This document shows, piece by piece, positions 21,721 through 34,251 of a stretch of DNA of 64,000 nucleotides; positions within the stretch are counted from its first letter, which is position 1, and every line of letters starts with the position of its first letter. The translations under genes were made by a program, and so were the position numbers. This DNA is from Phlegmacium glaucopus (lineage: Eukaryota > Basidiomycota > Agaricomycetes > Agaricales > Cortinariaceae). The stretch spans positions 1,058,570-1,122,569 of the forward strand of contig MU130378.1 of the NCBI GenBank assembly GCA_015039465.1, in the 5' to 3' direction. The notes below the pieces were generated by a model. The model did not search any database. It saw only the letters and a program-made list of their open reading frames with translations, and was not told the origin of the DNA.

Positions 21721-24700
21721 TTAAAACATGTCATGATCTGTTGTCGATAGTCGTAGGATCCTGAACGAAACAGCGGTCCTTTCGCAGAAATAGATCTCGT
21801 CCTCTTTCCTCCCTAAGAACAGAACTTCATCTTGTGGATCCATCTCAAAATTGCCTGACATTGGATCTGGCCTTCCAGAGGAACTTTGTTTTGATCCTGT
21901 GCTGGCTTTTTCGCCGTTTAATTGATTGTGCATTCTTCGTCTTTCGCATATCAGTTCGTTGAGCTGGGGATTAACTATTGGGGTGCCGAGTTTCCACACA
22001 AAGGGGGCTCGTCGACTGATGTTGGTCTGGGGTGGATTGTAGTGAGGTAAAGTGGTCCTCGATTCATCAGCTGGTTTGAGCAATGCATCGCCAAGATCAA
22101 CGACTTCTAATCCTCCTTGCCGCAGTGCGACTAAGACAGCTCGTTCTCTGACATCCAAAGCTTCCAGACGCTTGATATCTCCCATCTTGCCACACGAGGA
22201 AGACTTGGTCTCCTCCGAATTATCGTTGCTCCAGAAGAATTTACCTTTCAAAACAGATCGTCCACGAGAATCAACGATAGATGTACTATGTCCACCTCGT
22301 GAGGAAAAGAACAATGCCGGTGGCCCGAAATGTCGTGGTTGCTCTAAAAGAGAGATGGGTGAAAGCAAAGGTTTATCTATCTGCAAAGAACTCTCTGACA
22401 AGATTGAGGAAGGGATGACTAGTGGCGAAATCACTCGGAAAGGTTGGGTAGGATCAACACTTTGTAAACGAAGTTCCTTGAGAAGCATGTACTCGGTGTC
22501 CTCCTCGCGTCTAACGGGAAGATCAGGCGGGAGTAAACCATCTTTGTACCATGCTTGCATGAGAGACGCCTTCCAAGGACCTGCAATAGGGTTGGTCAAC
22601 GGAACTTGATAGAATAATATAAAACTTGCCATGAACAACATTTTTTGGATCCCTGTAAAACCACCCGCAAGGAGCAGTAGGTGTTGGCAGAGGCAACCCT
22701 GGAGGCGAAAATTGAGTTCGTGCCAAATCGATTTGATTTCCATCACCCTCATGTGTCCCCTTGTATTCCAAAAACGAAGGGTATGTAGGAGGAATGATAT
22801 AATCGTCCGCAATCGAAGCCAGTGGGAAATTGGGAGCAAAAGCTAGTTGCTGGAAAGTGGTATAAGGACCCATCTGGGCGGTGGCCAACACTACAAGTTC
22901 TTCGGCCTGACCTACGGAAGACGAAGGCGCTGGGTCAATGGGTGTCTGGGGAGGGTCCGTCTGTGATTCAGGATGGTCATTTGCAACGAGTGTAGGGCTA
23001 TTCGAACGTTCAGAATCATGTGCTGCGCTAGACGCCACAGGCATCGTGACCCCAATGCTAACATTGACATTTGTTTCTTCTTCGAGATTGTCAGCGTCAT
23101 TTGTGGATGGGTCTCCACCTCGATTCTCTCGGGCTCGACGCCTTGCTGCTCGCCGTTCTGCTCGTCCGATTCTGACTTCGCGTACCCTGACAGTTGCTGG
23201 TTCTAAACCAAAGACATTTTGTGCAAACACCAGGAACACTTCAACAAGATCGTCTCCTTGCAGCTGAAGCTCCAAGGACCGCGGCGAGTCTGGCAATATA
23301 AAGGTGCGTGACAAGCCAAGGGCTGTGCGATAAGTTCCTGCAAAAAGTTCAACCTTTTCTCCGTTTTCTCCACAAAGAATAGCAAGGAAACTAAAAAAAA
23401 ACGATCGTATTAATCCTGGACGATTAGCCGAGGCATCTGAATTTGGATTACCTCTTTTTGGCCGTTTCAACAGCCTTAATGAGAAGTGCACCCTTTGTCC
23501 CAGGGAGCTTGACGTACTCCAGTTTTGGAGGTGGAGTTTGAGATGTACCATTCGTCCATCTCAAACCTTCGCTGCCTTCTACGAGACTTTGACTAGGCGC
23601 TGGAAAGCGTTCATCAGACCTCCGAACATGCAAGGCATTGATAATCCGGGGAAAAAATCGTGACGATCGAGATGTTGGAGGAGGATGAAGATCAGGCAGT
23701 GAAGGGATTTCAGGTGGAGTGGATGGTGGATCAATAAATGAGCGTGAGGTTGGAGTCTGAGGTAGAAAAGAGCGTGATCTTGAAAATCGATCAGAAAATG
23801 AAGATGAAGCTGTTAAAGGTCTAGTAGGAGTCGGTGGGAAGGTATCATATGGAGGTTCTGAGGTAGGGCTGCTGATCATGATGGACCATCGACGGCGACG
23901 GCTGCCGTTAGTGTTGCTTCGGCCAATAGAACTATGTCCATCCGTTGTTCTGGGTGAAGAGGGCTCGGTCATTGTAGATTCTGGCACCGGCGAAGAGGCT
24001 ATCAGGATTGGTTCTTGTGGATGACTAGTGCCAATAGGCGGAAGGTCAGGAATCCGACTCTCGAGTAGCGCTTGCGCAAGACTGATATGCCCTTCGACAT
24101 CCTCCTCGTCATCCACCTCCATAAAAGGTGTTTCTGGGTTGGTAGCGCTAAGCGGTTGAGAGAGAGCCTGTCGCAGTGTAAGCAGGGTCGGAACGGGAGA
24201 AGGTTCAGGGGCAGGTACTGTGGTTGGACGCGTTAATGAAAGGTCAAGGTTGGAAGGACGACGCCTCCCTACAGAGGCTGTCGTGTGCCGCACTGTAGAT
24301 ATTTCTGCCTGAGTAACAATGGCTTGCATTGGGGGAGAGGTCAAAGCACGATTAGAGGAAAGAGTTGCACTGGTCCTCTCGTCGAGATGACTTCCACTAG
24401 ATCCCGCTGCAACTACATCTATGGCTTCGTCATCGCTTGATTCAACCCATTCAGCCTTACGATCGACTTGAGCTCTCGGTACATCAGGCGAGCTGCTAAT
24501 AGGAGCTCCTCGTGACCTCAGCGAAACGTAGGAAGGTCTGCTTTGCAGAGGCGGCGCGTTTGCTTCCGATGGAGTGTAAGGAGGCGGACGCCCGGACGGG
24601 CCCGGTATAGTTTGCACCGAAGGATTTTTTCTTTTCCTAGGCGTTCGTGGAGTAGCCGAACGAGGTACAAGTGGAACAGGGGGCGGAAGGACAGGCACCG

Positions 24701-25724
24701 GCAGCGGATTGTGCGAGCGCTTTCGAAGTAGATTGGCTCGAAGGTGGTCTGGCTCTCCTTGGGGAGGAGTGGATAGACTGGCTTTCCGGAATTTGTCGGA
24801 AAAATCATGGGAGTCGTTAATTCGCGTTGCAACTTTCTTCACAGTTTCCTTTCGAAGCTTGTCGCGTTCTCGTTTAATTTCAGTGTCAATTCTCCATTCG
24901 ATCACCCTTTTTACCTCTTGAAGAGCATAAACTCGGACGCCATCCCGTCTACCAGCAATTGCAACAAGAACGCCACGCTGTTCCATGACTACAATATTCT
25001 TGAAGCTGACACGTCTGACGAGGGCATAGGGTCGAAGGGCCGGAGGGGCAACAAGGGGCAATACATCGAGGCCTTGGGCATGACATAAGAGGAGATAATG
25101 TGGAGACAAAAATGCACCACTTGAAGGTGGAGTACTAAAATGAGATGGAGACAACGATGAAGTAATTGCAGAGAGAGAAAGGCCCAGTTCCTTAAGAGTA
25201 GGGGGTGGCAGAGGAGGTGGCGGGGGGGTCACGGGTCTCACGGGATGGGGTGATGATGCACGAGAGGGAGCCTCTGATTTTGAATGGGAATCAGGGTGAG
25301 AAGAACCTTCAGGAATGGCCTCCCTTCCGGGTGTTGTTGGCGAGTCTCGACGATGGATAAGGTTAGTAAAGAAGCCTGAGAGCCGATTGGAGGAACGCGT
25401 CTGATTGAAGTTGAATAAATGAGATAAAGATGTGAAAATAAAAATCTGCCTGACCTCTATAGCAGATCTGTGCCGGGCTCTTCTTTGTTGATAAGCCTCT
25501 TCGGGTAAACTATTAGGTGTGGATGGCGTTGAAAGCAAAGCGGGTTCTGGTGTAGTGCTTTGAGGAATTGGAGATGTGGGCTCGGTGACATGAACTATAG
25601 GCATTCCAGCATGGTCTCCGTCTGGTATCTTATCTACAAAGTCTAGTGGGGCGTCGTGGTCAACAGCGACGGTGGTGCTGTCCTCTGTGACAGTGGACAT
25701 GAAAGGAAAAGTCAAGGCTGACAT
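21721..25724 (-). CDS. CNH-domain and GYF-domain protein
   Basis: A large protein of roughly 1,250 residues in about four exons. The start is MSALTFPFMSTVTEDS at 25724, or the next Met at 25700. The N-terminal third is Ser/Pro-rich. Near 25050-24850 the sequence ALRPYALVRRVSFKNIVVME followed by RRDGVRVYALQEVKRVIEW matches a citron-homology (CNH) beta-propeller segment. After a long disordered insert the propeller seems to resume at about 23500-23200 (SFLAILCGENGEKVELF, RTFILPDSPRSLELQLQGDD). Near 22700-22490 an apparent GYF domain appears (CGWFYRDPKNVVHG, then PWKASLMQAWYKDGLLPPDL and the PVRREED tail), split by an intron. GYF domains bind Pro-rich peptides in RNA or vesicle-linked proteins. 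The combination is unusual and both domain calls are by eye. Confidence 0.6.
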
Positions 25725-25740
25725 AATATCCCAACCTCTC

Positions 25741-27554
25741 ATGTTCCCCACACGTCTCCTCCGGTTCTCTTCAAGGCGACTGACTCCTGTCACTGAACAA
25801 GATGTCGCCCATTTTGCAAAGTTTCTGGCCCCAAACTCAATAATCTCATCCCTCTCTGTCAAACCGAATTCCCCGGATGATTTAGCCCCGTTTAACAATG
25901 ACTGGATGGGACGCTTCCATGGTCGCTCAACCACGGTTCTTAAGCCAAAGTCAACATCCGAAGTCAGTAAAATATTGCAATGGTGTAACCAAAGAGGTGT
26001 CGGTGTGGTTCCTCAAGGTGGAAACACTGGGCTAGTTGGTGGGAGTGTACCCATCAACGACGAACTTGTTCTCTCCCTTTCCAACTTGAACAAAGTCCGC
26101 TCTTTTGATCCTATATCTGGTCATTTCTTTCTTCCCGTCTTCTGAACTTTAGTCCTCACATAGATGTATGAGTAGGTATCCTTGTGGCGGATGCCGGCTG
26201 CATTCTGCAGTCTCTCACTGACTATGTCGCCCCTCATAACCACATCATGCCCATTGACTTGGGGGCCAAGGGAAGGTACGTTACCTTCTCGGCCCTCTCC
26301 AGTGATGGCTCTTGGACAATGTCAAAAATAGTTGTCAAATAGGCGGAAATGTCGCCACAAACGCTGGCGGTCTGCGCCTCCTGCGTTATGGTTCCCTGCA
26401 TGGGACTGTTCTGGGTCTAGAGGTCGTCTTACCAGACGGTACAATACTTGACCAATTGACAACGCTGCGTAAGGATAACACAGGTGCGTTCTTGACACCT
26501 CGATACTTGAGGAACTGTCCTCAACATAATATCAGGCTACGACCTCAAACAACTTTTTATCGGAGCTGAAGGAACCCTGGGGGTAATAACCGGCGTCTCT
26601 ATCTTAACACCACCGGCCCCCCAGGCATCAAACAATGTCATTTTGGCTCTACCTTCCTTCGACAATGTCCTTCCATTATACCAAATTGTGAAGCGACAAT
26701 TATCAGAGATTCTTTCAGCCTTTGAGTTCATCGATCGTACGGCTTACAATCTGGCTGTCCGACATGGCCAAGGGAGAGCTCTTAGTGATGAAGACGTGGA
26801 AGGTGCCGAGTGTTTCGTTTTGGTGGAGACCAGTGGCGGACGGCGAGAGCACGACGAACAAGTAAATTTTCTCATGAAAATTTCATATACAACTTAATCG
26901 AAGGGACCAACAGAAACTCAACGACCTTCTGGAATCACTCCTTACTGCTGATAGGCCCTTGATCAACACTGGCGTGCTTTCTCAATCACCAGCTCAATTT
27001 TCTTCCTTGTGGGCACTTCGTGAAGGAGTAACAGAAGCCATCTCCAAGGAAGGCAAAGCCTATAAATATGATATTTCCGTACCTCTGTCCAGCTTCAAGG
27101 AAGTTGTAGATGGCACACGGGAGCAGCTACGGTCAAAAGGTTTATTGCGCGATGGAGCAGTCAAATATGTGATTGGATATGGTCATGTTGGCGACGGTCA
27201 GTGATTACTTCCATTTCCACGAACGCTTGAGTCATACTGGTTCCAGGCAATTTACACCTGAATATCGTTGCCGACGCTTACCTACCTGAGATTCAAGAAG
27301 CCCTTGAGCCATATATTTATGAGGTTGTTGGTATGTCGAGTTCAAAAAGTCTATGGAAGAGAGTGATAACCCAAAATCATGGTGTAGCATCGCACAGGGG
27401 TTCTATATCCGCTGAGCATGGAATTGGAGCAATGAAAACTCATGCGCTCCAGTACTCTAAAAGCAGCATTAGCATTGAATTGATGAAGAAAATCAAAGGG
27501 GTGTTCGACCCTAAAGGAATAATGAATCCAGGAAAAGTATTAGAGATAGAGTAG
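25741..27554 (+). CDS. D-2-hydroxyglutarate dehydrogenase, mitochondrial
   Basis: Several exons encode about 500 residues. The N-terminus ([14 protein letters not shown]) is basic and without acids, as in mitochondrial presequences. An FAD-binding PCMH domain follows: [71 protein letters not shown]. The FAD-oxidase C-terminal domain has [27 protein letters not shown] and [10 protein letters not shown], and ends [15 protein letters not shown]. The enzyme oxidises D-2-hydroxyglutarate (yeast Dld2/Dld3; human D2HGDH), with D-lactate dehydrogenase as the close alternative. The start codon is only 16 bp from the divergent start of the CNH/GYF gene. Confidence 0.88.
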
Positions 27555-27691
27555 TCACGTGATGTTAACTCCTAACCCTTGTCGTTGTAATTCAACCTTA
27601 AACTTGGGGCTGTTAACTTGTAATGGTTGGGAACATTAACCCCTTGAATCCTTCTAGACTAACATATCCTCTTATTTAGCCAATCTTTCAG

Positions 27692-29453
27692 GATTCTAAT
27701 GCTTTGGCAGTCAAATTCTTCATACAAAAAGATCTCCCTCAGGAGGTACAGGCCGAACTCTGCGAAACTATAACAGTGTGTATCACCATCCTCATACAAC
27801 CCCTCCTGTCTTCATGTCCATGGTCATTTAGTCTCTTGGCGGCCGCGTCGAAGAAAAGGTGCCACGACAGGGTTATATTCTCGTTCAACCAGGAACCGCA
27901 GAGGAAGAAAGGCTACGCCAATGTTGGACCAGCGCAGATCGACCCGAGCGGCATTTCGTTCCCTACACCTATGTAGAAGCATGCAAAATTGCAGGCATGT
28001 TACTCAAACAAATATTTCTGGAGAATGGTGCACCTATCGCCATGCACATACATCCCAGCATTGCCAATGTCAACGCAAGGAGTGCTTTAGGTTCACGCAT
28101 CATGGCATGTGACATTTAATACGCAGCCTATTATTGATTTACAACTCCTTTGATTATCTAGCATTCCGGCGGTGACCCGCATGCTTCAGCACAGTCTGCA
28201 CGCGTTATTCTTGCTGACCCAAACACAGATGTTTTCCAACACCTTATCAAAACTTACCAGGGCGTCGCCGATAAATATATCGAATCATATCTCTGGGTGA
28301 AGAAATGCATTGAAAAGGGAACTGTGGTTTATACACCGCTAGTCTATAAAAATCCAGGCGGCCGCCGTCCAGGTGAAGAGTCAGTAATCCTCCCACCTCT
28401 TTGATCTGGGCACTGTAACTAATGCCTGGAACAGGAGGACGCAGTTCACTGAACAAGATGAGAATAATCTATGTGATTGGATCGCAGCCAAGATTCCATA
28501 CAAGGAAACGGGTGGACGAACCGGAAATCGTTTATATCAACAACTTTGTGATTTAGTAAGTCTTTCCCATCCAACTAAGAGCCATAATGTCAACGCATGT
28601 AATTAGAGCGGAGACCCAGAATATGCCTGGGTTAGTCGTCATACATGGCAGTCGTGGAGAGAGAGGTACAAGAAAAATGCCGAACGTCTCGACAACATTA
28701 TCGCTAGTATTGTTGAACAGAAAAAACCAGCTCCAGGGGAGAAAGGCCAATATGGATATGTACGTCAGGCTGAGGAGAAGCCAAAACGAACAAGAAAAAA
28801 ACGAGTCAAAGCAGCTGAACAGCCTGGTGAATTCCCACCTGATGCGAGTGTAATGGCCATCTTGCCGTCAGGATCTAGCAGTTTACAAATGGGTCCTCCT
28901 TTGCTCCGTGGACCAGAGCATCACTACGCTATGGCTTCTTTGCAAAATATTGCAGTCGGCGCATACCCAACTATTTTACCTGCCCCATCTGCTATGCCGC
29001 TCGATCGTTCTACTGTCAGAAAAACCCCCGACGAAGAAGAAATGGAGGATGCGGAGGAAAGTTCAGAATGGGCTGTACGAGTGGGAGATGCACCCCCTCC
29101 AGCCTGGGGCAAGAGGAAGGCAAGTGACGATGATGAAACAGATGTTAATAAGAGAGCACGATTTCATCAGTATGTTGCCACTATTGTCCCTCATTTAACC
29201 TCTGAATAGCATTTCTTCGCCTAGGCACTCAACGCCAACGTCCAGGGTTGCCAATATTAATGCTATGAACGATCCTACTACCAACCTGCATGTAATCGAC
29301 CAAGGCATTCGCGAAATTGCGAGAGATTTCAGATTTACTGTTGAAGAAGTGCAGGAATATTATGACAGATGTGGAGAAATGACGTTGACCCACTTGCGGT
29401 TTCAAAGGATGAGGGAAGAATTGCAGGCTAAATTCCGAGATGACCTGAGATAG
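27692..29453 (+). CDS. RAP1: telomere-binding protein Rap1
   Basis: Multi-exon gene. The first recognised exon begins after an acceptor at 27691, and no ATG is in frame, so a short first exon upstream is missing from this model. An N-terminal BRCT domain is seen (VKFFIQKDLPQEVQAELCET, GYILVQPGTAEEERLRQCW, FVPYTYVEACKIAGMLLK). A second conserved region follows (ESYLWVKKCIEKGTVVYTPL), then a Rap1-type Myb domain (FTEQDENNLCDWIAAKIP, GRTGNRLYQQLCDL, WVSRHTWQSWRERYKKNAER). A Lys/Arg-rich NLS-like stretch (KPKRTRKKRVKAAEQ) leads to a C-terminal helical domain with FTVEEVQEYYDRCGEMTL. Rap1 is a shelterin component controlling telomere length and silencing. Domain order supports the call strongly. 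Confidence 0.85.
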
Positions 29454-29546
29454 GCTACTTTACTTATATCCTTCATCTGTTAATATATCTCCTCTTGTTG
29501 TACGAATACTTATGCATATATTTGTTTCGTTAATAGAAAGCGTAGT

Positions 29547-31033
29547 CTAAGGACTAATTTGATCTGATTCGTCGATAATCTTGCCTCTAGGAGCTGAAGG
29601 ACTTTCAAACGGCTTCCGTCTCCTATTAACATAGTCAACACAAAATTGAAGACTAAGAGGGGTCCGACGTACTTTTCTCCGGCTGCGGCGGATGGGAATG
29701 AACCGAAAAGATCTGGATGTTTGGGTAATGGCGATTCGCTATTATCCATATTGAGTAACAGAAACGAGATAGATAGAGAACTGATACCAACGTAAAGTAG
29801 GGATGTTCGAGGGCGTCTTCTGCAGAAATCCTTCGTTCAGGATCATATGTCAGGAGGGACATCAAAAGGTCAATTCCTGCCGTTGTCATATATTGAAACT
29901 TTTGTCGAAATTGATGAGGTTGGGGAGAGGGAAGTGATAAGGTTTTCGCCAAAGGCAGAGATGAGTAATCAGGCCAAGAATTTTTAGTTGGAGGGCCAAG
30001 TAGTTTAAAGATCATTGAGAGGAGCTCCAATTCACCATGTGCTTGGAACAGGGGTTCCTTGAGGAGAAGCTCGGCGAAGATGCAGCCTACCGACCACATG
30101 TCGACGGCTGTAGAATAAGTTGTAGCGCCTAGAAGGATTTCAGGGGCTCTGAAAGAAATTAAGCGCGACATCTGACAATACACGGCAAATTTGCATACCG
30201 ATACCAAAGCGTCACAACCAGCTGGGTCATTCCACCCACACCAACAGGATCACCAAAACGCCGAGCCAGGCCAAAGTCAGCAACCTTGATGGTCCCGCGA
30301 TTATTCATGAGCAGATTGCTTGTTTTCAGATCCCTATGAAGTATCCAGTTCTGATGACAGTGGTTTACAGCAGAGAGCAGCTGAAGCATGAGAGTCTTGA
30401 TTTCAGATTGGAGAAACGGGGACGGCATCACGGTCAGCAGAGACTTGAGATCATGTTCAATAAAGTCCATTACAACAAAGACTCTTTGCCATTGAACGGA
30501 ATGACAGGTGGTGATTACATGGGATATCAGAAGGAGAACCTCGATACGCACTGCGTCAAAGTTTTCCCAACCACGACTTCACGTACACCCACGACGTTCT
30601 CATGCCGGCAAGACATGAGTGCATATATTTCTCGCAGCGCAGTGATGGGAAACCCATTTTTCTCCTCGTCGAGCTTCAACTTTTTTAGAGCGACGATGTC
30701 GCCGGTTTGTTTATCCCGAGCGCGGAAGACGACACCATATGAGCCTTCCTCTATTTGGTTGAGTCGTTCGTATGAGTACACCGATCGAGATGGCTGTATT
30801 GGAGGATGACGAGTTCTCTGAGGTACATAAATACTGTGCCCTGGGCTGGTAGACGCGTGATAGGGAGATGGACGAGGTTGGGATTGGGAAGGGGTCAATT
30901 CTTCGGTAGCTTTTGCAATTTTTGGTTTAACTCGACGCTTGGGTTGAGGAACAAAGGGTGTTTGATATTCTTCATCCTCATCCCATTTTGAGCGTTTTTT
31001 GGCTGGCGTCGAAGGACCAGATTCACCAGACAT
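29547..31033 (-). CDS. CDK11-like cyclin-dependent kinase (PITSLRE family)
   Basis: Several exons encode roughly 440 residues. A short basic/acidic N-terminus (MSGESGPSTPAKKRSKWDED) precedes a complete kinase domain: glycine loop IEEGSYGVVFRARD, ALKKLKL lysine, PITALREI helix (the PITSLRE-type cyclin-binding helix), catalytic [47 protein letters not shown] split by an intron, and AEDALEHPYF. The hinge segment VFVVMDFIEHDLKSLL is that of CDK11/CDK10. CDK11 associates with L-type cyclins in transcription and splicing. The animal N-terminal RE-rich extension is missing. The C-terminus (RRKPFESPSAPRGKIIDE) resembles CDK11 tails. Tandem with, and 55 bp downstream of, the TTL-like gene. Confidence 0.85.
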
Positions 31034-31088
31034 CGAGTTTAAAAGCAAGAAATAGTGTGGCAAATAATCGACAACAACTTATATATAA

Positions 31089-32606
31089 TTATGGACCTCG
31101 AACTTGTTCATCTAAGCATTTGACAAGATGCTGTCGCACTTCTCCAACAACCCAGGGCTCTGCTGCTGTTAGGTCACCTTTTTCGGTAAAAAATGGTGTA
31201 ACACAAGTTTCTGCGATTGAATCAAAGAGATCTTCCAAAATCCAGGTCAACCTTGGTCCTGTGAGCTCAATGGCGGGCTCTGAGTTAATCTCCAGAAGTT
31301 TCGTTTGGAAAGGACATGATGTATATGATGGAGCATGGCTGACAAGAAAGTCGACGCCAAAAAGTTCGAATGCATTTGGAAGTACCTTACATCGGACTCA
31401 GCTAGCAGTCAAGCTCGTCATGAAGCGAGAACGTACCTGGAAATGAACTGGATTTTGCAACGCGGCCTTGAATGTGTCTGCCAACACATCCCGCATCTGA
31501 ATAACAATCGCGTCGATATCAGAAGACCGCAGTATTGCATTTGACTCTCCTGAGAGGATGCGGCAGCCAACTAGTTCGTCAAGTAAACGTACGTTATCGT
31601 CACCGCATTGAATTTGTAGTGATGTATTAGTTAGATGGGGTGTAAGATCAAGCGAGAAAGCATCTTGGTCGGATAACGGCGTAACATAGGGGGCAGAGGA
31701 AAATAAGGCCAAGATGCGGTTGTAGAGATATACTCGGATATCTCCAACGGCCAAGCAATATACCCGAAGATGAAACTGAGAATAGGGTGAGAAGGATCAT
31801 AGACAGATAATTGAGTATTCCTGACTTTACGAGCAGCAAGTTCCTGAGGACTTGCACCTTTATTTAAAGTCTCAGAAGGATCCAATAAAAGGGGATTCAT
31901 GATATATTCCTTGATTGACTAGCTTTGAGTGCTTTTTAGTGAAAATCAGGCCGCAAAAGCTTGAACCTGGATCACAAAATGGCGCAACTGGGAAGTCAGG
32001 ACGCCTGTTGCACTGCCGTCGTTTCGTTCATCATCATCAGATTCGTCCGAATCATCTTCGAATGATTCGAAAATCTGTTGCAGATCTTCTTTGGTATGGA
32101 AGAGTCTGATGCCCATGCCTCGATCAGCCATTCCCCTAGAAATAAAAAGATGAGAAATGAAAAAATATTAACTTGAGTGAAAATGCTGACGGTTTCAAGA
32201 TCCACCACGAATTTCCAGAGCTTAGTTCGTTACCTAGTTCCCAAAGTTCATCTGTCCACATTTCCTCGAGTTCATCAGCAAAAGATATTTCAATCTCATA
32301 AGTCCGAGGGGTCGCGTCGCTCAGGACCGAAGATGGATATTTTGTCAGGAATGAATGAATTGTACGCGATAGATAGTGTTTCCGAATCAAAGCCTTACGG
32401 AAGATATAGCTAGAAGAAAGGACAGCTCCATTGTTGAAATGACTGCGTTCGTGGTCGATCTCGTCGTATGTGGACCACTGAAGCAGAGGGCAGTCATTTG
32501 TTTGGGCATAAGAAACAGGGATTGTAATTTTCTTCAGGGCTCCTTGAACCAAAGAGGCAGTCAGAGGGGCAGCAGGCCAAGAAACACGGGCATTCACAGT
32601 TGACAT
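31089..32606 (-). CDS. tubulin-tyrosine ligase (TTL) family protein
   Basis: About five exons, roughly 430 residues. ATP-grasp TTL features: SGNSWWILKPGMADRGMGIR (substrate loop), an acidic insert FEDDSDESDDDERNDG, then RHFVIQEYI..PLLLD, HLRVYCLAVGDIRVYLYNRI, and near the C-terminus LFGVDFLVSH followed by KLLEINSEPAIELTG, the conserved LEIN..P metal/ATP segment. TTL proteins ligate amino acids onto tubulin tails. The fungal member (related to the C-terminal half of yeast Pby1) has poorly known activity. No SurE-like half is seen here. Divergent from MMM1, with 86 bp between start codons. Confidence 0.8.
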
Positions 32607-32692
32607 GGGTGTTACTGGTTATGGTAGATTAATCACATGATATTTAGTACATAACCTCTAACATTCATACTGTACTGGCATTGTCGGAAAAC

Positions 32693-33781
32693 ATGTCCAG
32701 TAACTTATTCCAACCGACCTTTACCCAAGGTCTAGTCATTGGCCAGCTCTCCATTCTCATTCTTCTGGGCATGATCCTCAAATACCTATTCCTGGAGTCT
32801 TCACAATATCCGTTAGAGACAGCTTCATATCACCAACAAGTTGATAACGATGCTTTCCTTCGCAAACGCGACTTAAAAGCGCCTAACATTAATCTAGATC
32901 AAGACTCCAACCCTTTTGAATCGACCAAATGGTTTAACACTCTCTTGAGCCAGGTCCGTATCTTCCGGTCAGTCTTCCGGCGGCAATTTCAAAAAATTAT
33001 TTGGATCAGGTTGTCGATGTGTATCGTTCCAAATTGCGAAATGACATCGCAGGCATAGAAGGAGACGAAGTTGCCCGAAAACGTATTGAAGTCTATGCAA
33101 ACACGATTCGACCTGCTGGCTTTGTGGTACGTCCCTTGCTTCACATTCCATTGAACGTACACCCAAATTACTCCTTTAGGATCACATCACCATTCATTCA
33201 GTTAATCTTGGTACTTCAGCACCCTCGTTATTTAATGCTCGAGTTCGAAATGGCCAGCCAGATTTACAAGTGTGTCTCCCTCCAATCTAATTTCACACGA
33301 TTGACTCAAATACTGCTGCAGGACATAGAGTTTGATGCCAGTTATACAGACACGCTTTCGTTGTCGTTGTCAACGTCCTACTTGTTCAATTACCCTACAT
33401 CTTCATTTGCAAAACTCCCCATCTCGTTAACAATTTCCTTGTCTCAATTCAAATCTTCGGCAAGTCAAAATACACAAAAGCCGTATTGTGATTTATTAAT
33501 AAATTCATTCATTCATTTAGATAAGCGTTAGACCGCCCTCAGCGACGGATTCGATGCCGGTACTCACTCTAACAATCTCGCCCAACTTCATACTCGATCT
33601 AACGACAACATCGCTGATGGGCAGCCGCGCTAAGTTAGCTAATGTGCCAAAACTTCACGAACTCATTCAACACCAGGTACGACGCGTTCTTGCTGCACGT
33701 GCAACGTGGAAGGTTATGTTGCCAGGATTATCCGGTCTCCCACAAGTTGCACAAGAAACCAAGGAAACGGAAAAATCATAA
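32693..33781 (+). CDS. MMM1: maintenance of mitochondrial morphology protein 1 (Mmm1)
   Basis: Multi-exon gene for about 310 residues. A short luminal N-terminus (MSSNLFQPTFTQGLVIGQ) leads to one membrane segment (LSILILLGMILKYLFLES). A linker and an SMP lipid-binding domain follow: ESTKWFNTLLSQ, VVDVYRSKLRNDI, IRPAGFVDHITIHSVNLG, FDASYTDTLSLSLSTSYLFN, and the end LTISPNFILDLTTTSLMGSR..KLHELIQHQVRR. Mmm1 is the ER-anchored subunit of the ERMES tether, transferring phospholipids between ER and mitochondria with Mdm12, Mdm34 and Mdm10. Intron 1 runs 32953-33008. No frameshift or missing part noticed. Confidence 0.9.
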
Positions 33782-34251
33782 TTTCACATACCTAGTTTGT
33801 ACGCCAAAAAATTACTTGTAGCAGTGCTTTAATTATGTCAATAGCTTAGTTGTAAATTATTACATCGACCCCCGGGTTTCGTAACATCTTTATCAACACT
33901 ACTGAACTGTATATGTGTGCTAAAAACTTTCGACAGCACGGGAGCCATAGGATTTTTGGATAGCAGCTTGTAGGGAACATATAGGCATTCTGCGTGTAAT
34001 CACTGGCACCAGTCCAACAACGTCCAACGTCTGTTTTTTTATCTGCACTAAGCAAGGTCGGAAGGGAGGAGAATCACCATTATCTTAAATAAATACCTCT
34101 GGGTTGCAATCCACTCCAAGTTCAATCGGAAGTGACACTGTTTATTGCGTTCTGAATAATTTAAACAACAGGTTCGTTACGACTTCAAAGTTCAGAGTGA
34201 ATGCTAAATTTATAAGCACTCGCCAGATTATTGATTGACGCTTCTTGCTTG
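33782..34251. other. intergenic, convergent 3' ends
   Basis: 470 bp, AT-rich. No gene or RNA supported. Confidence 0.5.

Noticed and set aside
22052..22609. 185-codon plus-strand ORF
   Set aside because: Shadow of the C-terminal exons of the CNH/GYF gene, whose GYF domain gives strong support to the minus strand.
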